57,854 bases of DNA, from positions 1 through 57,854 of the forward strand of contig DASTWL010000058.1 in assembly GCA_035765895.1 (NCBI GenBank). Direction: 5' to 3'. Below, piece by piece: positions 35,885-44,380 of the stretch. Both the position numbers and the translations under genes were made by a program. Every line of letters begins with the position of its first letter. The first letter of the stretch is position 1. The notes beneath the pieces were generated by a model. That model was not told the origin of the DNA. It made no database searches and saw only the letters and a list, made by a program, of their open reading frames with translations. The DNA comes from Verrucomicrobiia bacterium (GTDB taxonomy: Bacteria > Verrucomicrobiota > Verrucomicrobiia > Limisphaerales > DSYF01).

Positions 35885-36460
35885 TTACAAATACTTGTCC
35901 CGGGCGATTCTGGCCAGAATCTTTCGCATTTCGGCCCGGGCCCGGAACGCGCGCACCTTGACCAGCGGCACGGACCAGCCGGTGAGCCGGGCGATTTCCT
36001 TGACCGGCCGGTCTTCAATTTCCAGCAGCGTGATGATGGTGCGCGCGGCGGGCGAAAGTTGCTCCAGCACGCGCTCGATCAACTGCCTGGCTGCTGCGGC
36101 GTTTTCCGGGGCGCCGGCGGGATCCGTCACAAAGCGGTCCAGCCAGTCCGCCTCGGGTTCCGTCAGGTCGGTGAAATTCGATTCGCGGTTGCGCTGGTGG
36201 GCGCGGAGAAAGTCGTAACACGTCCGCACCGCGAGCCGCATCAGCCAGTGCTCGAAGGGCGCATCACCGCGAAAGGTGCCCAGCTTCTGGTAGGCCTTCA
36301 GCCAGATTTCCTGGACGATGTCCTGCACCTCGTCCTCGCGCCGGGCGTAACGGCGCGCGGTGGCGAACAGGCGCGGGGAATATTTCTGGACCAGCGTCTC
36401 GAAGCCGGCTGGGCTGCCTTGCAGCACAGCCGCAATGATTTCCGCATCGGTCAGGTCCAT
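35885..36460 (-). CDS. ECF RNA polymerase sigma factor
   Basis: A 191-residue extracytoplasmic-function sigma factor. Region 2 (FETLVQKYSPRLFATARRYA, then VQDIVQEIWLKAYQKLGTF) binds core polymerase and the -10 element. Region 4 (LSPAARTIITLLEIEDRPVKEIARLTGWSV) holds the helix-turn-helix for -35. A linker of ~50 residues joins them and there is no region 3. It leads an operon with a candidate anti-sigma and a Spy-like secreted protein. It may also control the similar secreted protein gene at 36557-37195 just upstream, but no promoter match can be shown. Confidence 0.93.
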   Translation of the reverse strand: MDLTDAEIIAAVLQGSPAGFETLVQKYSPRLFATARRYARREDEVQDIVQEIWLKAYQKLGTFRGDAPFEHWLMRLAVRTCYDFLRAHQRNRESNFTDLTEPEADWLDRFVTDPAGAPENAAAARQLIERVLEQLSPAARTIITLLEIEDRPVKEIARLTGWSVPLVKVRAFRARAEMRKILARIARDKYL

Positions 36461-36556
36461 GCCGCGGGCACTATGCCAAAAACCCGGAATCCGCCAAAGG
36501 GCAAAGCCACTGCCGGAGCAGTGGCTTGCCGCACAACGTCAGGTGGGATGGCAACC

Positions 36557-37195
36557 TCACGGCTTGGCCGGGGGAGGCAGATCGTTTTCGTCCCGCAAAC
36601 CGGCGGGCGGGCGCGGCGCAGGTGTTTTGGCCGGGCTTTGCGGTCCGCGAATCAGGTGGCGGGGTGCCGCCGGGCTTTTGAGTTGCTCAATTTGCTCGGC
36701 GCTGAGCGGCGGTTGGAGTTTGGACACGGCCCGGGCGCGAATCAGGTTCAACTGCACCTCGATTTGGGCGGCCGCTTCAAGTTTCTGCCGCACCACGGTT
36801 TCGTCGTAATTCGTGCCGAGGGTTGCCGTGAAGGCGTCCTGCCGGGCGGTGCGCAGTTGTTCCTCCAAAGCGTGAATGCCCTCACGGCTGTCCGCCAGCA
36901 GCTTGCGCATTGACTCGCGCTGTTCCGGAGTGAGCACGGCAAACACCCGCTCGATTCCGTCGCCCGGACCGGGGCGGTTGACTTGTCCGATTTGAGGGCG
37001 AACCGGATTGGGAAACTGTTGGCTGCGCAGTTCACTGAGCTTGGCCTTGCGCTCTTCGGGCGTCATGTTGCGCAGTTGCTCGCGCAATTCCTCCCAGTTG
37101 GGCTTGTCCGGTTGGGGCGCGGCATCTTGAGCCGGCAAAACGCCGGGCCAGCCCATGCCGATCAGGAGACTGCACAGCAGCACTTTGGTTTTCAT
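36557..37195 (-). CDS. Secreted helical protein, Spy-like, unknown function
   Basis: A 212-residue protein with a clear signal peptide (MKTKVLLCSLLIGMGWPGVLPAQ). Its helical domain has repeated LTPEER/LTPEQR blocks (NMTPEERKAKLSELRSQQF, VLTPEQRESMRKLL, PLSAEQIEQL). The C-terminus is Pro/Ala-rich. These motifs place it near the same CpxP/Spy-like group as the 35039 gene. It lies upstream of the ECF gene on the same strand after 96 bp and may belong to the same regulon. Start alternatives at 37201 or 37204 exist. Confidence 0.65.
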   Translation of the reverse strand: MKTKVLLCSLLIGMGWPGVLPAQDAAPQPDKPNWEELREQLRNMTPEERKAKLSELRSQQFPNPVRPQIGQVNRPGPGDGIERVFAVLTPEQRESMRKLLADSREGIHALEEQLRTARQDAFTATLGTNYDETVVRQKLEAAAQIEVQLNLIRARAVSKLQPPLSAEQIEQLKSPAAPRHLIRGPQSPAKTPAPRPPAGLRDENDLPPPAKP

Positions 37196-37278
37196 CACCA
37201 TCACAAACAGCGTTGTTGAGTTAAAGTTGCACCAAAAGAGACGTTCTGACCGGGGCGGGGGTTACGAACCGGCGCGCT

Positions 37279-37530
37279 TCAGCGCGTGATTTGGAGGGTT
37301 TTCTCGAACGCGGCGGAAAACTCCTTGATCTGGGCGGTGATTTTGGCGGGCTGCTCGATCAACCGGCCAAGCATCTTGTCCGTCAGGTCAGGCTTCAGCC
37401 GGGCGAGTTCGGCCGCCGCCATCATCAAGGCGAGGTTATTGTTAATGTCGTGTCGCATTTTGGACAGTTTTTCGTTCAACTCCCCGACTTGTGCGGGCGT
37501 TAACATCACCGGTTGTTCAGGCAAACCCAT
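37279..37530 (-). CDS. Small protein resembling a stand-alone histidine-kinase dimerisation (DHp) helix pair
   Basis: An 83-residue all-helical protein: LNEKLSKMRHDINNNLALMMAAAEL, then a second helix TDKMLGRLIEQPAKITAQIKEFSAAF. The MRHDINNNL segment resembles the H-box of histidine kinases (HD/E-x-N-x-L), where the His is phosphorylated. No ATPase domain, receiver or transmembrane segment follows. It could be a phosphotransfer module or an unrelated helical protein; the similarity is by motif only. There is no obvious partner next to it. Confidence 0.5.
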   Translation of the reverse strand: MGLPEQPVMLTPAQVGELNEKLSKMRHDINNNLALMMAAAELARLKPDLTDKMLGRLIEQPAKITAQIKEFSAAFEKTLQITR

Positions 37531-37640
37531 CAGCGCACGATTCGGGAAACTTCCGGCAAAAGCAAGTCACAAGCTGGCACCCGCAGCGCGAGGTGCGCCT
37601 TTTGCGTGGCAGAGGCACGGGACTCCGCTAAAATCGGAAC

Positions 37641-38216
37641 ATGCAACGCATTGGCGTCTATGGCGGGTCGTTTGATCCGGTGCATCGCGGGCATCTGCTC
37701 GTCGCGCAGGCGGCGTTCGAGGAACTGGCGCTCGACCGCTTGTTCTTCGTGCCCGCGGCACAGTCGCCATTCAAGCAGGCGTCGCGTCCGGCTTCGGGGC
37801 CGCTGCGCGCCCGGATGCTGCGCCTCGCGCTGGCAGGCCTCGCGTGGTGTGAAGTGGACGAACAGGAACTGCGCCGCGAAGGAGTTTCCTACTCGGTGGA
37901 TACACTGCGCAGCTATGCGGCCCGCTTTCCGGGGGCGGAACTGTTTTACCTGATTGGCGCCGACAACGTCGCCACGCTGCCGCAGTGGCGTGAGGCTGGC
38001 GAGCTCGCGCGGCTCGCTGAATTCGTCGTCATTCCCCGGCCGGGCGAAGCGGCGGCACCGGTTCCGGCGCCGTTTCGCGGGCAGACGCTGCGGGGCTGGC
38101 CATTGGGCGTTTCGTCGTCGGAAATTCGGGCGCGCGTCCGGGCCGGTCAGACCGTGGCGCACCTGGCGCCGGCGCCGGTGGCCGAGGTCATTGCCAACAA
38201 TGGGCTTTATCTCTGA
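37641..38216 (+). CDS. nadD: Nicotinate-nucleotide adenylyltransferase
   Basis: Adenylates nicotinic acid mononucleotide to make deamido-NAD. At 191 residues it has the nucleotidyltransferase signature YGGSFDPVHRGHLLVA with the HxGH motif, FFVPAAQSPFK, LFYLIGADNVATLPQW and the C-terminal ISSTxxR-like VSSSEIRARVRAG. This is the usual NadD pattern. It precedes rsfS by 35 bp on the same strand, a common bacterial pairing. Confidence 0.95.
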   Translation: MQRIGVYGGSFDPVHRGHLLVAQAAFEELALDRLFFVPAAQSPFKQASRPASGPLRARMLRLALAGLAWCEVDEQELRREGVSYSVDTLRSYAARFPGAELFYLIGADNVATLPQWREAGELARLAEFVVIPRPGEAAAPVPAPFRGQTLRGWPLGVSSSEIRARVRAGQTVAHLAPAPVAEVIANNGLYL

Positions 38217-38251
38217 CGGCCCCTGCGCCAAGCTGCCCCGCAATCGAAGCA

Positions 38252-38626
38252 ATGGATTCCAAAAAACTCGCCCTCTTGTGCCGCAAATTGGCCGACGACA
38301 AGAAAGCGGAAAACATCGTCGTCCTGGACGTGCGAAAAATCTCCTCGGTCACGGATTACTTCGTGCTCGCCTCCGGTTCCAGCGAGCCGCATCTGCGCGC
38401 CATTGTGGATGAGATCACGGACCGGTTGCGCGAGGACCACGACGTTGTGCCGAGCGGCAAGGACGGGACGATCAACACCGCGTGGGTGGTGCTCGATTAC
38501 TTCGATGTCATGGTGCACATCATGCGGTCCGATATGCGCGAGCATTACAATCTCGAAGGGCTGTGGAACGATGCGCCCCGGGTCAAGCCCCGCGCCACCA
38601 AAAAGAAAACAGCGCCGGCAACCTGA
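38252..38626 (+). CDS. rsfS: Ribosome silencing factor RsfS
   Basis: Binds uL14 on the 50S subunit and blocks subunit joining when nutrients are low. A 124-residue RsfS/YbeB/Iojap protein with ENIVVLDVRKISSVTDYFVLASG, SEPHLRAIVDEI, and TAWVVLDYFDVMVHIM near residues 75-90. The C-terminus is basic (PRVKPRATKKKTAP). It lies just after nadD. Confidence 0.94.
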   Translation: MDSKKLALLCRKLADDKKAENIVVLDVRKISSVTDYFVLASGSSEPHLRAIVDEITDRLREDHDVVPSGKDGTINTAWVVLDYFDVMVHIMRSDMREHYNLEGLWNDAPRVKPRATKKKTAPAT

Positions 38627-38659
38627 GTTGCGGCGCTGGCTGAAGACGGGTCTCGGGGT

Positions 38660-38947
38660 TCAAGCTTCCGGTTTGGGCGGGATTTCACCGGCGGCCTTAA
38701 CCATTTCCTCCACAATCCGCTTGAAGTCGTCCAGGCCAGGGGCCGGCACGATGATGTTGTCCCGCCGCCCGCCGACATCTTCGGTGATCCGCAGGAAGCG
38801 GCCGCGGGGATTTTCCTTCAAGGTGAAGATGAAGGTTTTCCGCTCAACCTGGATTTTCTCGGTCTTCAGTGTCTCCTCGTTCATGGGCGGTCGCGGCTGC
38901 CCGTAAGAACGATTCCCATAAGGCGACGGTCGTTCGTTTGAGATCAT
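38660..38947 (-). CDS. PUR-family (PurA/DUF3276) DNA/RNA-binding protein
   Basis: A 95-residue protein with a single PUR repeat: KIQVERKTFIFTLKENPRGRFLRITEDVGGRR, then NIIVPAPGLDDFKRIVEEMV. Such repeats bind single-stranded purine-rich DNA or RNA and occur in Bacteroidota, Spirochaetota and Verrucomicrobiota. The N-terminus is a short polar extension (MISNERPSPYGNRSYGQ). An internal ATG (MNEETLK) is a possible alternative start. It is convergent with rsfS. Its in vivo role is unknown. Confidence 0.88.
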   Translation of the reverse strand: MISNERPSPYGNRSYGQPRPPMNEETLKTEKIQVERKTFIFTLKENPRGRFLRITEDVGGRRDNIIVPAPGLDDFKRIVEEMVKAAGEIPPKPEA

Positions 38948-39018
38948 ATCGCTAACCCTCGAAGACGCCTCAGTGCGCCGCTGAAGGATGCCGCAACATC
39001 GCGCACCCGGCGGGGTTG

Positions 39019-39555
39019 TCAACCCCGGAATTGCGGCGGGCGGACGAACCGGGCGGTTTCCGGCGGTTGACTCATCCGCAGCACGTAAACCACCAGCCCG
39101 CCCAGCACGAACACGTTTACCACCTGCGACGCGGCATGCCAGAGCTTGAAGCTCCGTTCGGCGGCCTGCCGCTGGGCGACCGGATAGTTGGTGGCATACT
39201 TGATGGCGTGCAGCCGGCGCATCTTGGGCAGCAGCCAGTAGTTGCCCAGCAGCGTGAACGCGAAAATCACCAGGAGCAAATTCAGCAGCAGCCGGCGGCC
39301 TCGGCGCGGCTGATACAACCACTCCGCGGCCAGATGCGCCAGGGCGAGCACACAGCAGACCAGTTGAAACGTGAAGAAGCGCGCCACGCCAATCTGGGCG
39401 ATCGCGCCGGAGAAATAAGGAAAGTAGTCCGGACCGAGCAGCCGCCGCATCTCGCCTGAGAACGGCATGGTGCCGGCCACGAAGGTGAAGAAGATGGATC
39501 CGCCAAACCAGATGGCCGCATTCAAGAAGCCAAAAAATCTCAGAATGCCCGTCAT
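39019..39555 (-). CDS. DUF4149-like membrane protein
   Basis: A 178-residue protein with four hydrophobic helices (FLNAAIWFGGSIFFTFVAGT; ARFFTFQLVCCVLALAHLAAE; LLLNLLLVIFAFTLLGNYWLL; VVNVFVLGGLVVYVLRM) and a small soluble stretch. The spacing and WFGGSI.. / HxxSxxVNxxxL pattern is like DUF4149. Function unknown. It lies downstream of the zinc-ribbon gene on the opposite strand. Confidence 0.65.
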   Translation of the reverse strand: MTGILRFFGFLNAAIWFGGSIFFTFVAGTMPFSGEMRRLLGPDYFPYFSGAIAQIGVARFFTFQLVCCVLALAHLAAEWLYQPRRGRRLLLNLLLVIFAFTLLGNYWLLPKMRRLHAIKYATNYPVAQRQAAERSFKLWHAASQVVNVFVLGGLVVYVLRMSQPPETARFVRPPQFRG

Positions 39556-39666
39556 GCGGCCACCGTAGGCGGAAAGGCAAACCGTGCCAAGCCCGGGTTA
39601 TTCACGAGGCGCCGGTGCACGGTTGACATTCCCGGGCGTTCAGGCCAAGGAAGAGCTGCCCGAACC

Positions 39667-39912
39667 ATGCCCTTTTACGAATACGAACTCTGCGAAGGGG
39701 ATTGCAAAGTCTGTGGCGGCCGCTTCACGTTGATGCGCCCGGTGAGTGCGCCGCCACTAACCCAGTGCCCCGCGTGCAAGAAGCCCGTCCGCAAGGTGCT
39801 TTCCACCTTCAGTTCGCCGCAGAAGCTCAAACCACTTTCCATCACCGACGCCAAAAAAGCTGGCTTTACCGTGCTCAAGAAATCGAGCAAGGGCGAATAC
39901 GAAAAGCAGTGA
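39667..39912 (+). CDS. FmdB-like zinc-ribbon protein
   Basis: An 81-residue protein of the FmdB-type zinc-ribbon family: MPFYEYELCEGDCKVCGGRFTL, then CPACKKPVRKVLSTFS. The four Cys (CKVC and CPAC) form the zinc ribbon; the first Cys pair is shifted by an extra CEGD segment relative to the standard CxxCG. The C-terminus (GFTVLKKSSKGEYEKQ) is basic. These proteins occur as putative regulators, but the function is untested. Confidence 0.8.
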   Translation: MPFYEYELCEGDCKVCGGRFTLMRPVSAPPLTQCPACKKPVRKVLSTFSSPQKLKPLSITDAKKAGFTVLKKSSKGEYEKQ

Positions 39913-39983
39913 GGGCAGGGCGTGTCAGCGGCCAAAATCTTTTCCCCCGGCCCGGGCACCAGTTGCAAACCATCAGGGGCGCA

Positions 39984-41438
39984 TCACTGAATGTTCAGTT
40001 CGCGCGTGATGCCGAATTTCTCGATGCGTTTGCGCAGCGTGGCGCGGGTGATCCCCAGCAGCTTGGCGGCCTGCACCTGATTGTTGTTCGTCTCGCGCAA
40101 CGCCTCCATCACCAGCACGCGCTCCACGGCCGGAATCACCTTCAGCTTTGGATCCTTGCGGGCCAGCTTGAACATCTGCATTGCCAGCGGGCCAAGGTCG
40201 CCCAGCGCCGCGGGCGCCGGGCCGCCGGCCGTTGCCGCGCTCACGATCGTGGGCGCCGCCGCCGGGCCGGCGATTTCAGGCGGCAGATCGGAGAGCAGAA
40301 TGGCGTCGCCTTTGGCCACCACGAGCGCGCGACGGACAACGTTCTCCAGCTCGCGCACGTTGCCGGGCCAGTGGTATTTTTCAAGCGCGCGCAGCACGCC
40401 GGCGGAAAGCGACTTGGGTTGCGTTTGCTGCTCACGCGCCAGCTTGCGCAGAAAATAATCCACGAGCAGCCGGATGTCCTCCTTGCGCTCACGCAGCGGC
40501 GGCATCGGAATGCGCACGACGTTGAGCCGGTAAAACAAATCCTCCCGGAACTGGCGCGCGGCCACGGCCTGTTCCAGCGGCTTGTTGGTCGCGGCGATGA
40601 CGCGCACGTCCACCTTGAGGGGCGTGTTGCCGCCCACGCGCTCGAAGGTGCCGCTTTGCAGCACGCGCAGGATTTTGGTCTGTGTGGCGGGTGTCATGTC
40701 GCCGATTTCATCGAGGAAGATGGTGCCGCCGTTGCATTGCTCGAATTTGCCGATGCGCTGGCCGGTGGCGCCGGTGAATGCGCCGCGTTCGTGACCGAAC
40801 AGCTCGCTCTCGAGCAGTTGCTCGGGAATGGCCGCGCAGTTGATGGCGAGGAACGGCTGCTGGCTGCGGCCGCTGTGGCTGTAGATCGCCCGGGCCACAA
40901 GTTCCTTGCCCGTGCCGCTCTCGCCGGTGATGAGCGCGGTGGCGTCGCTGGCGGCCAGCTGGCCGATCAGCTTGAAGACCTGTTGCATCGGCTCGGTGCG
41001 GCCGACGATGCCGAGTTCGTAATCCTCATTCTCCAGCAGCGGCGCAACGGACACCACCTGGCGCATGTCGCGCGCGGCCTTGAGCGCGTTGCCGACCAGT
41101 TCCTTCAGCTTCGGCACATCGAATGGCTTGAGCAGGTAATCGTAGGCGCCGAGCTTCATCGCCTCGATGGCAGTTTGCGTGGTGCCGTAGGCGGTCATCA
41201 GGATGACCAGGAGTTTTTTGTCGGACTCGCGGATTTTGCGCAGCGTTTCAAGGCCGGTCAGGCCGCCCATGCGCACGTCCATCAACACGAGGTCGGGCTT
41301 GAATTGGGGAATGACCCGCAATCCCTCCTCGCCACTGGAGGCGGTTTCGATCTCGAGGTCGGGAGAATCAAAAATGCGGCGGAACGAATATTGCACGTCC
41401 GCCTCGTCATCGATCAGTAGCAGCTTGCTTTTGTTCAT
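39984..41438 (-). CDS. NtrC-family sigma-54 activating response regulator
   Basis: A 484-residue three-domain regulator. The receiver domain has acidic pocket D10/D11, phosphorylation site Asp54 in LVLMDVRMGG, Thr at LMTAYG and Lys at LLKPFD. The AAA+ domain has Walker A GESGTGKE, the sigma-54-contact GAFTGA loop and Walker B LDEIGD. The C-terminal Fis-type helix-turn-helix contains QAAKLLGITRATLRKR. The start at 41438 (MNKSKLLLIDDE) is at the first strand of the receiver domain; the longer frame is rejected. No histidine kinase is next to it, so it is an orphan in this window. It makes sigma-54 promoters relevant to this genome. Confidence 0.95.
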   Translation of the reverse strand: MNKSKLLLIDDEADVQYSFRRIFDSPDLEIETASSGEEGLRVIPQFKPDLVLMDVRMGGLTGLETLRKIRESDKKLLVILMTAYGTTQTAIEAMKLGAYDYLLKPFDVPKLKELVGNALKAARDMRQVVSVAPLLENEDYELGIVGRTEPMQQVFKLIGQLAASDATALITGESGTGKELVARAIYSHSGRSQQPFLAINCAAIPEQLLESELFGHERGAFTGATGQRIGKFEQCNGGTIFLDEIGDMTPATQTKILRVLQSGTFERVGGNTPLKVDVRVIAATNKPLEQAVAARQFREDLFYRLNVVRIPMPPLRERKEDIRLLVDYFLRKLAREQQTQPKSLSAGVLRALEKYHWPGNVRELENVVRRALVVAKGDAILLSDLPPEIAGPAAAPTIVSAATAGGPAPAALGDLGPLAMQMFKLARKDPKLKVIPAVERVLVMEALRETNNNQVQAAKLLGITRATLRKRIEKFGITRELNIQ

Positions 41439-41503
41439 TGGCGCCGCCCCATGAACCCACGCCCGGCGCGAAACTGCAAGCCGATTGGCGCCGCGGTGCG
41501 GCG

Positions 41504-42868
41504 TCACCGATCCTTGCCCAACTGCGCCCGCACCCAGTCCAGGGCCGCGTCGCGCGAGGTCAGTTCCTCGGCGAGTTGTTGGTCGCGGATTTCCGTCAGC
41601 AACGCCCCCAAGCCCGGGCCGGCGGCGACGCCGAGGGCCTTCAAGTCTTCCCCGGTAACCAGCGGCGGGAGGATTTGCGGCTGCCGCGCCAGTTCCGCGG
41701 CTTGGGCGACGAGGAAGTCGTAAATGTCCAGCCGGCCGTGGGACCCCAGGCAGTCGAGCCGGTGCAGCGCGAGTTCCAACGCGAACGTCGGCCGCAGCAG
41801 CAGTCGGCGCAGTGTCGCCTTCCGCATCTGTGGCGCGTCCTTGAACTGCATGTGAAACCGAACTGCGGTGGCCACGTCCTCGATTTGCTTTTTTGGAAAG
41901 CGCAGCCGCGTCATGATGGCGACCGCCAGGTCCGCGCCGAGCTTTTCATGACCGTAAAAATGAATGCTGCCGGTGGCGGGATCGCGTTCGGCCGTCAGCG
42001 GTTTCGCCACGTCGTGCAGCAAAACGGCCCAGGCGAGCAGCGGGTCGGCGTCGTCGGGCAGGTTTTGGAGCATCAACACCAGATGCTGGAACACCGTGCC
42101 CTCGGGATGAAAATCCGGCGACTGCTCGCACGTCGCGCACGCGGCAATCTCCGGGAGCACTTCGCCGAGCAAACCGCTTTTGTGGAGCAGCACGAGCCCG
42201 CGGGCCGCGATGGTTTGCACGGCGCCTTTGGCGCGGCCGGGCTGGAAGAGCTTCGCCAGTTCATCTCGCACGCGTTCCGGGCTGATGGCTTTGATCTTGG
42301 GGGCGAGGGCGCGCACGGCCGCGAGCGTGGCGGGCTCGATGGTGAAGTCCAGTTGGGCGGCGAAGCGCACCGCCCGCAACAGGCGAAGATGATCCTCGGC
42401 AAAGCGCTCCGCCGGGTGGCCAATGGTGCGAATGACCCGCCGTTCCAGATCCGCCTGACCGCCGACCCAGTCGCGCAATGTGGCTTGGACCGGATCGTAG
42501 AAAAGGCCGTTGATGGTGAAGTCGCGTCGGGCGGCGTCGGCCTGTGGATCGCCAAAGGTGACCTCACTGGGATGCCGTCCGTCGCGGTAATCGGATTCCG
42601 CGCGGAAGGTGGCCACTTGAAATTGGGCGCCATTTTCGACCACCACCATCACGCCGAACTTGCGGCCGACGGCGATGGTCTTGGGAAAGAGCCGTTCAAT
42701 TTCATCAGGCACGGCGTTGGTGGCGATGTCGTAATCGCCCGGCTCGCGGCCGAGCAAAAAGTCCCGCACGCAGCCGCCGACCCAGAAGGCCGCGAAGCCC
42801 GCTTCCTGGAGGTGCCGCACGATGATGGTGGCGGTGTGACGCAGGATGTCTGGCGTGGTGTGGGTCAT
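41504..42868 (-). CDS. cca: tRNA nucleotidyltransferase/poly(A) polymerase family (CCA-adding) with HD domain
   Basis: Adds or repairs the CCA end of tRNA. The class II nucleotidyltransferase head has VGGCVRDFLLGREPGDYDIAT and the motif RRDFTINGLFYDP. The neck/body has VIRTIGHPAERFAEDHLRLLRAVRFA. A C-terminal HD domain follows (HLVLMLQNLPDDADPLLAWAVLLHDVAKP), and the length of 454 residues agrees. Whether it adds CCA or only A residues cannot be told from the sequence. It follows the NtrC-like gene upstream on the same strand, 66 bp apart. Confidence 0.93.
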   Translation of the reverse strand: MTHTTPDILRHTATIIVRHLQEAGFAAFWVGGCVRDFLLGREPGDYDIATNAVPDEIERLFPKTIAVGRKFGVMVVVENGAQFQVATFRAESDYRDGRHPSEVTFGDPQADAARRDFTINGLFYDPVQATLRDWVGGQADLERRVIRTIGHPAERFAEDHLRLLRAVRFAAQLDFTIEPATLAAVRALAPKIKAISPERVRDELAKLFQPGRAKGAVQTIAARGLVLLHKSGLLGEVLPEIAACATCEQSPDFHPEGTVFQHLVLMLQNLPDDADPLLAWAVLLHDVAKPLTAERDPATGSIHFYGHEKLGADLAVAIMTRLRFPKKQIEDVATAVRFHMQFKDAPQMRKATLRRLLLRPTFALELALHRLDCLGSHGRLDIYDFLVAQAAELARQPQILPPLVTGEDLKALGVAAGPGLGALLTEIRDQQLAEELTSRDAALDWVRAQLGKDR

Positions 42869-42971
42869 GGTCGTGCGGAATGTTTGGCACGAACCTGGTC
42901 AGTTGACACGCCGCGAATTTTCGTCCGGCCACGCCCTCAACCGGCCACTGGTTATGGCGTGCCGCAATCCG

Positions 42972-44360
42972 CTAATTAACACGGATTGCGGCATCGCGCT
43001 GCGGATGGGCGGCTTCACCCGTGAAGCGTGAGAGTTGCAGGTTGGCAACATTCCCGGCCTCCAGCGCGTGCGTGAAGTAATCCGGCGCGTTGCCGCCCCA
43101 GCGCACGCGGCAGTTCCGGAGCGTGATACGGGCCGCATTGTGCAAGGCAAAGCCGGGATTGCCTTGCGCCGGCACCGGCTCGTCCACCTTGGTCGGGCGA
43201 TTGTCGAACAGGCCCCCGGGGTATTTCGTCCAGCGGTTCAGCTTCACCGAAACGTTGTCGAAGCGGACGTTCTCAATGTGACCGGGTTCGGTGCCATAAA
43301 CGCGGATGCTGTTCTCCGCCACGCCGCGGACGTTTTCAACCCGCACCGCTTGAATCTTCCCCAGCCGGGTGTCGCCGGTGCGGGGAATGGCGGTGAAGGA
43401 AATCGCCTCGCCGCGTCCCCACCACGGATCGGAATAGTAACGCGCGGTGAATTGGATGTCGCGGAACACAATGTTGGAAACGCTGCCTTCGTCGCGGAGC
43501 TGGATGGTCAGGCCGCGGCTGCTCGTGCGGATTTTGCAGCGTTCAAAGACAATGTTGCGGATGTCGCTGGTGGTTTCGGTGCCGATTTTGAGGCCGGAAT
43601 CCTGCGTCTCGATCACGCAATCCTGCACGTGGATGTCGGCCGAGGGGCCGTAGTCCTGCGCCTGCCGCGTGGCCTTGATGACGATGGCATCGTCACCGCT
43701 GCGGATGTCGCAGTTCTTGATGAGAACGCCGGTGCAATGGTCCGGGTCGATGCCGTCGCAGTTCGGCACGTCGAGGTGGTTGCGAATCGTGATGCCGTCC
43801 ACAAGCACGCGGTGACAGCCAAGCAGGTGCAGGCCCCATTCCGGGGCGTCGCCGAAGGTGAGGTCGCGCACGATGAGGTTCGTGCAGCCGGTGAGGACGA
43901 ACATCTTGGGCCGCCAGTCCTTGAACAGCCACCATTCGCCCTGCGCGTCATAACGGGTCATGAACGACAGGGCCCGGCCCAGGAATTTTCCCCGGCCGCT
44001 GAGGGTGAGGTTTTCCGCGTTGCGCGCCGTGAGCACGCCATCGCCTGCGTAGTCGGCGCGGTTGGTGCTGATGACCAGTTCCGCGCCGGCCTGCAGGTGA
44101 AAATCGATGTTGGCGCGCAGCACGAGCGTGCTGATGAGGAACGTGTGGCCCTTCGGAATGAGCACGCGCGCACCGTTGCCTGTCGTGGCGGCCGCATCGA
44201 TGGTTTGCTGAATCGCTGCGGTGTCGAGCGTCACGCCATCGCCCTTCGCGCCGTAATCCAGCACGTTGAAAATTTTTTGCTCCGCAGCCGGACAACGCAA
44301 GGCCAGCGTCAGACTGAGAGCGACGAGGGCCGGCAGGGAAATGATGAAGGGGAGTTTCAT
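42972..44360 (-). CDS. Glycoside hydrolase family 28 (polygalacturonase-like) secreted enzyme
   Basis: A 462-residue right-handed beta-helix enzyme. The signal peptide (MKLPFIISLPALVALSLTLALRCPAA) is followed by NVLDYGAKGDGVTLDTAAIQQTID, the usual GH28 entry. The catalytic patch NCDGIDPDH...IRSGDDAIVIK supplies the conserved Asp residues (N-x-D and D-D). The expected G-H-G follow-up is not obvious (ETQDSGLKIGTET instead), so activity could be on a related pectin or another glycoside. The start at 44360 is preferred over a longer frame with a basic leader. It lies near a secreted PKD protein and a TIM-barrel isomerase-like gene. Confidence 0.85.
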   Translation of the reverse strand: MKLPFIISLPALVALSLTLALRCPAAEQKIFNVLDYGAKGDGVTLDTAAIQQTIDAAATTGNGARVLIPKGHTFLISTLVLRANIDFHLQAGAELVISTNRADYAGDGVLTARNAENLTLSGRGKFLGRALSFMTRYDAQGEWWLFKDWRPKMFVLTGCTNLIVRDLTFGDAPEWGLHLLGCHRVLVDGITIRNHLDVPNCDGIDPDHCTGVLIKNCDIRSGDDAIVIKATRQAQDYGPSADIHVQDCVIETQDSGLKIGTETTSDIRNIVFERCKIRTSSRGLTIQLRDEGSVSNIVFRDIQFTARYYSDPWWGRGEAISFTAIPRTGDTRLGKIQAVRVENVRGVAENSIRVYGTEPGHIENVRFDNVSVKLNRWTKYPGGLFDNRPTKVDEPVPAQGNPGFALHNAARITLRNCRVRWGGNAPDYFTHALEAGNVANLQLSRFTGEAAHPQRDAAIRVN

Positions 44361-44380
44361 GGTGGGTGGAGGGTTGAAAT

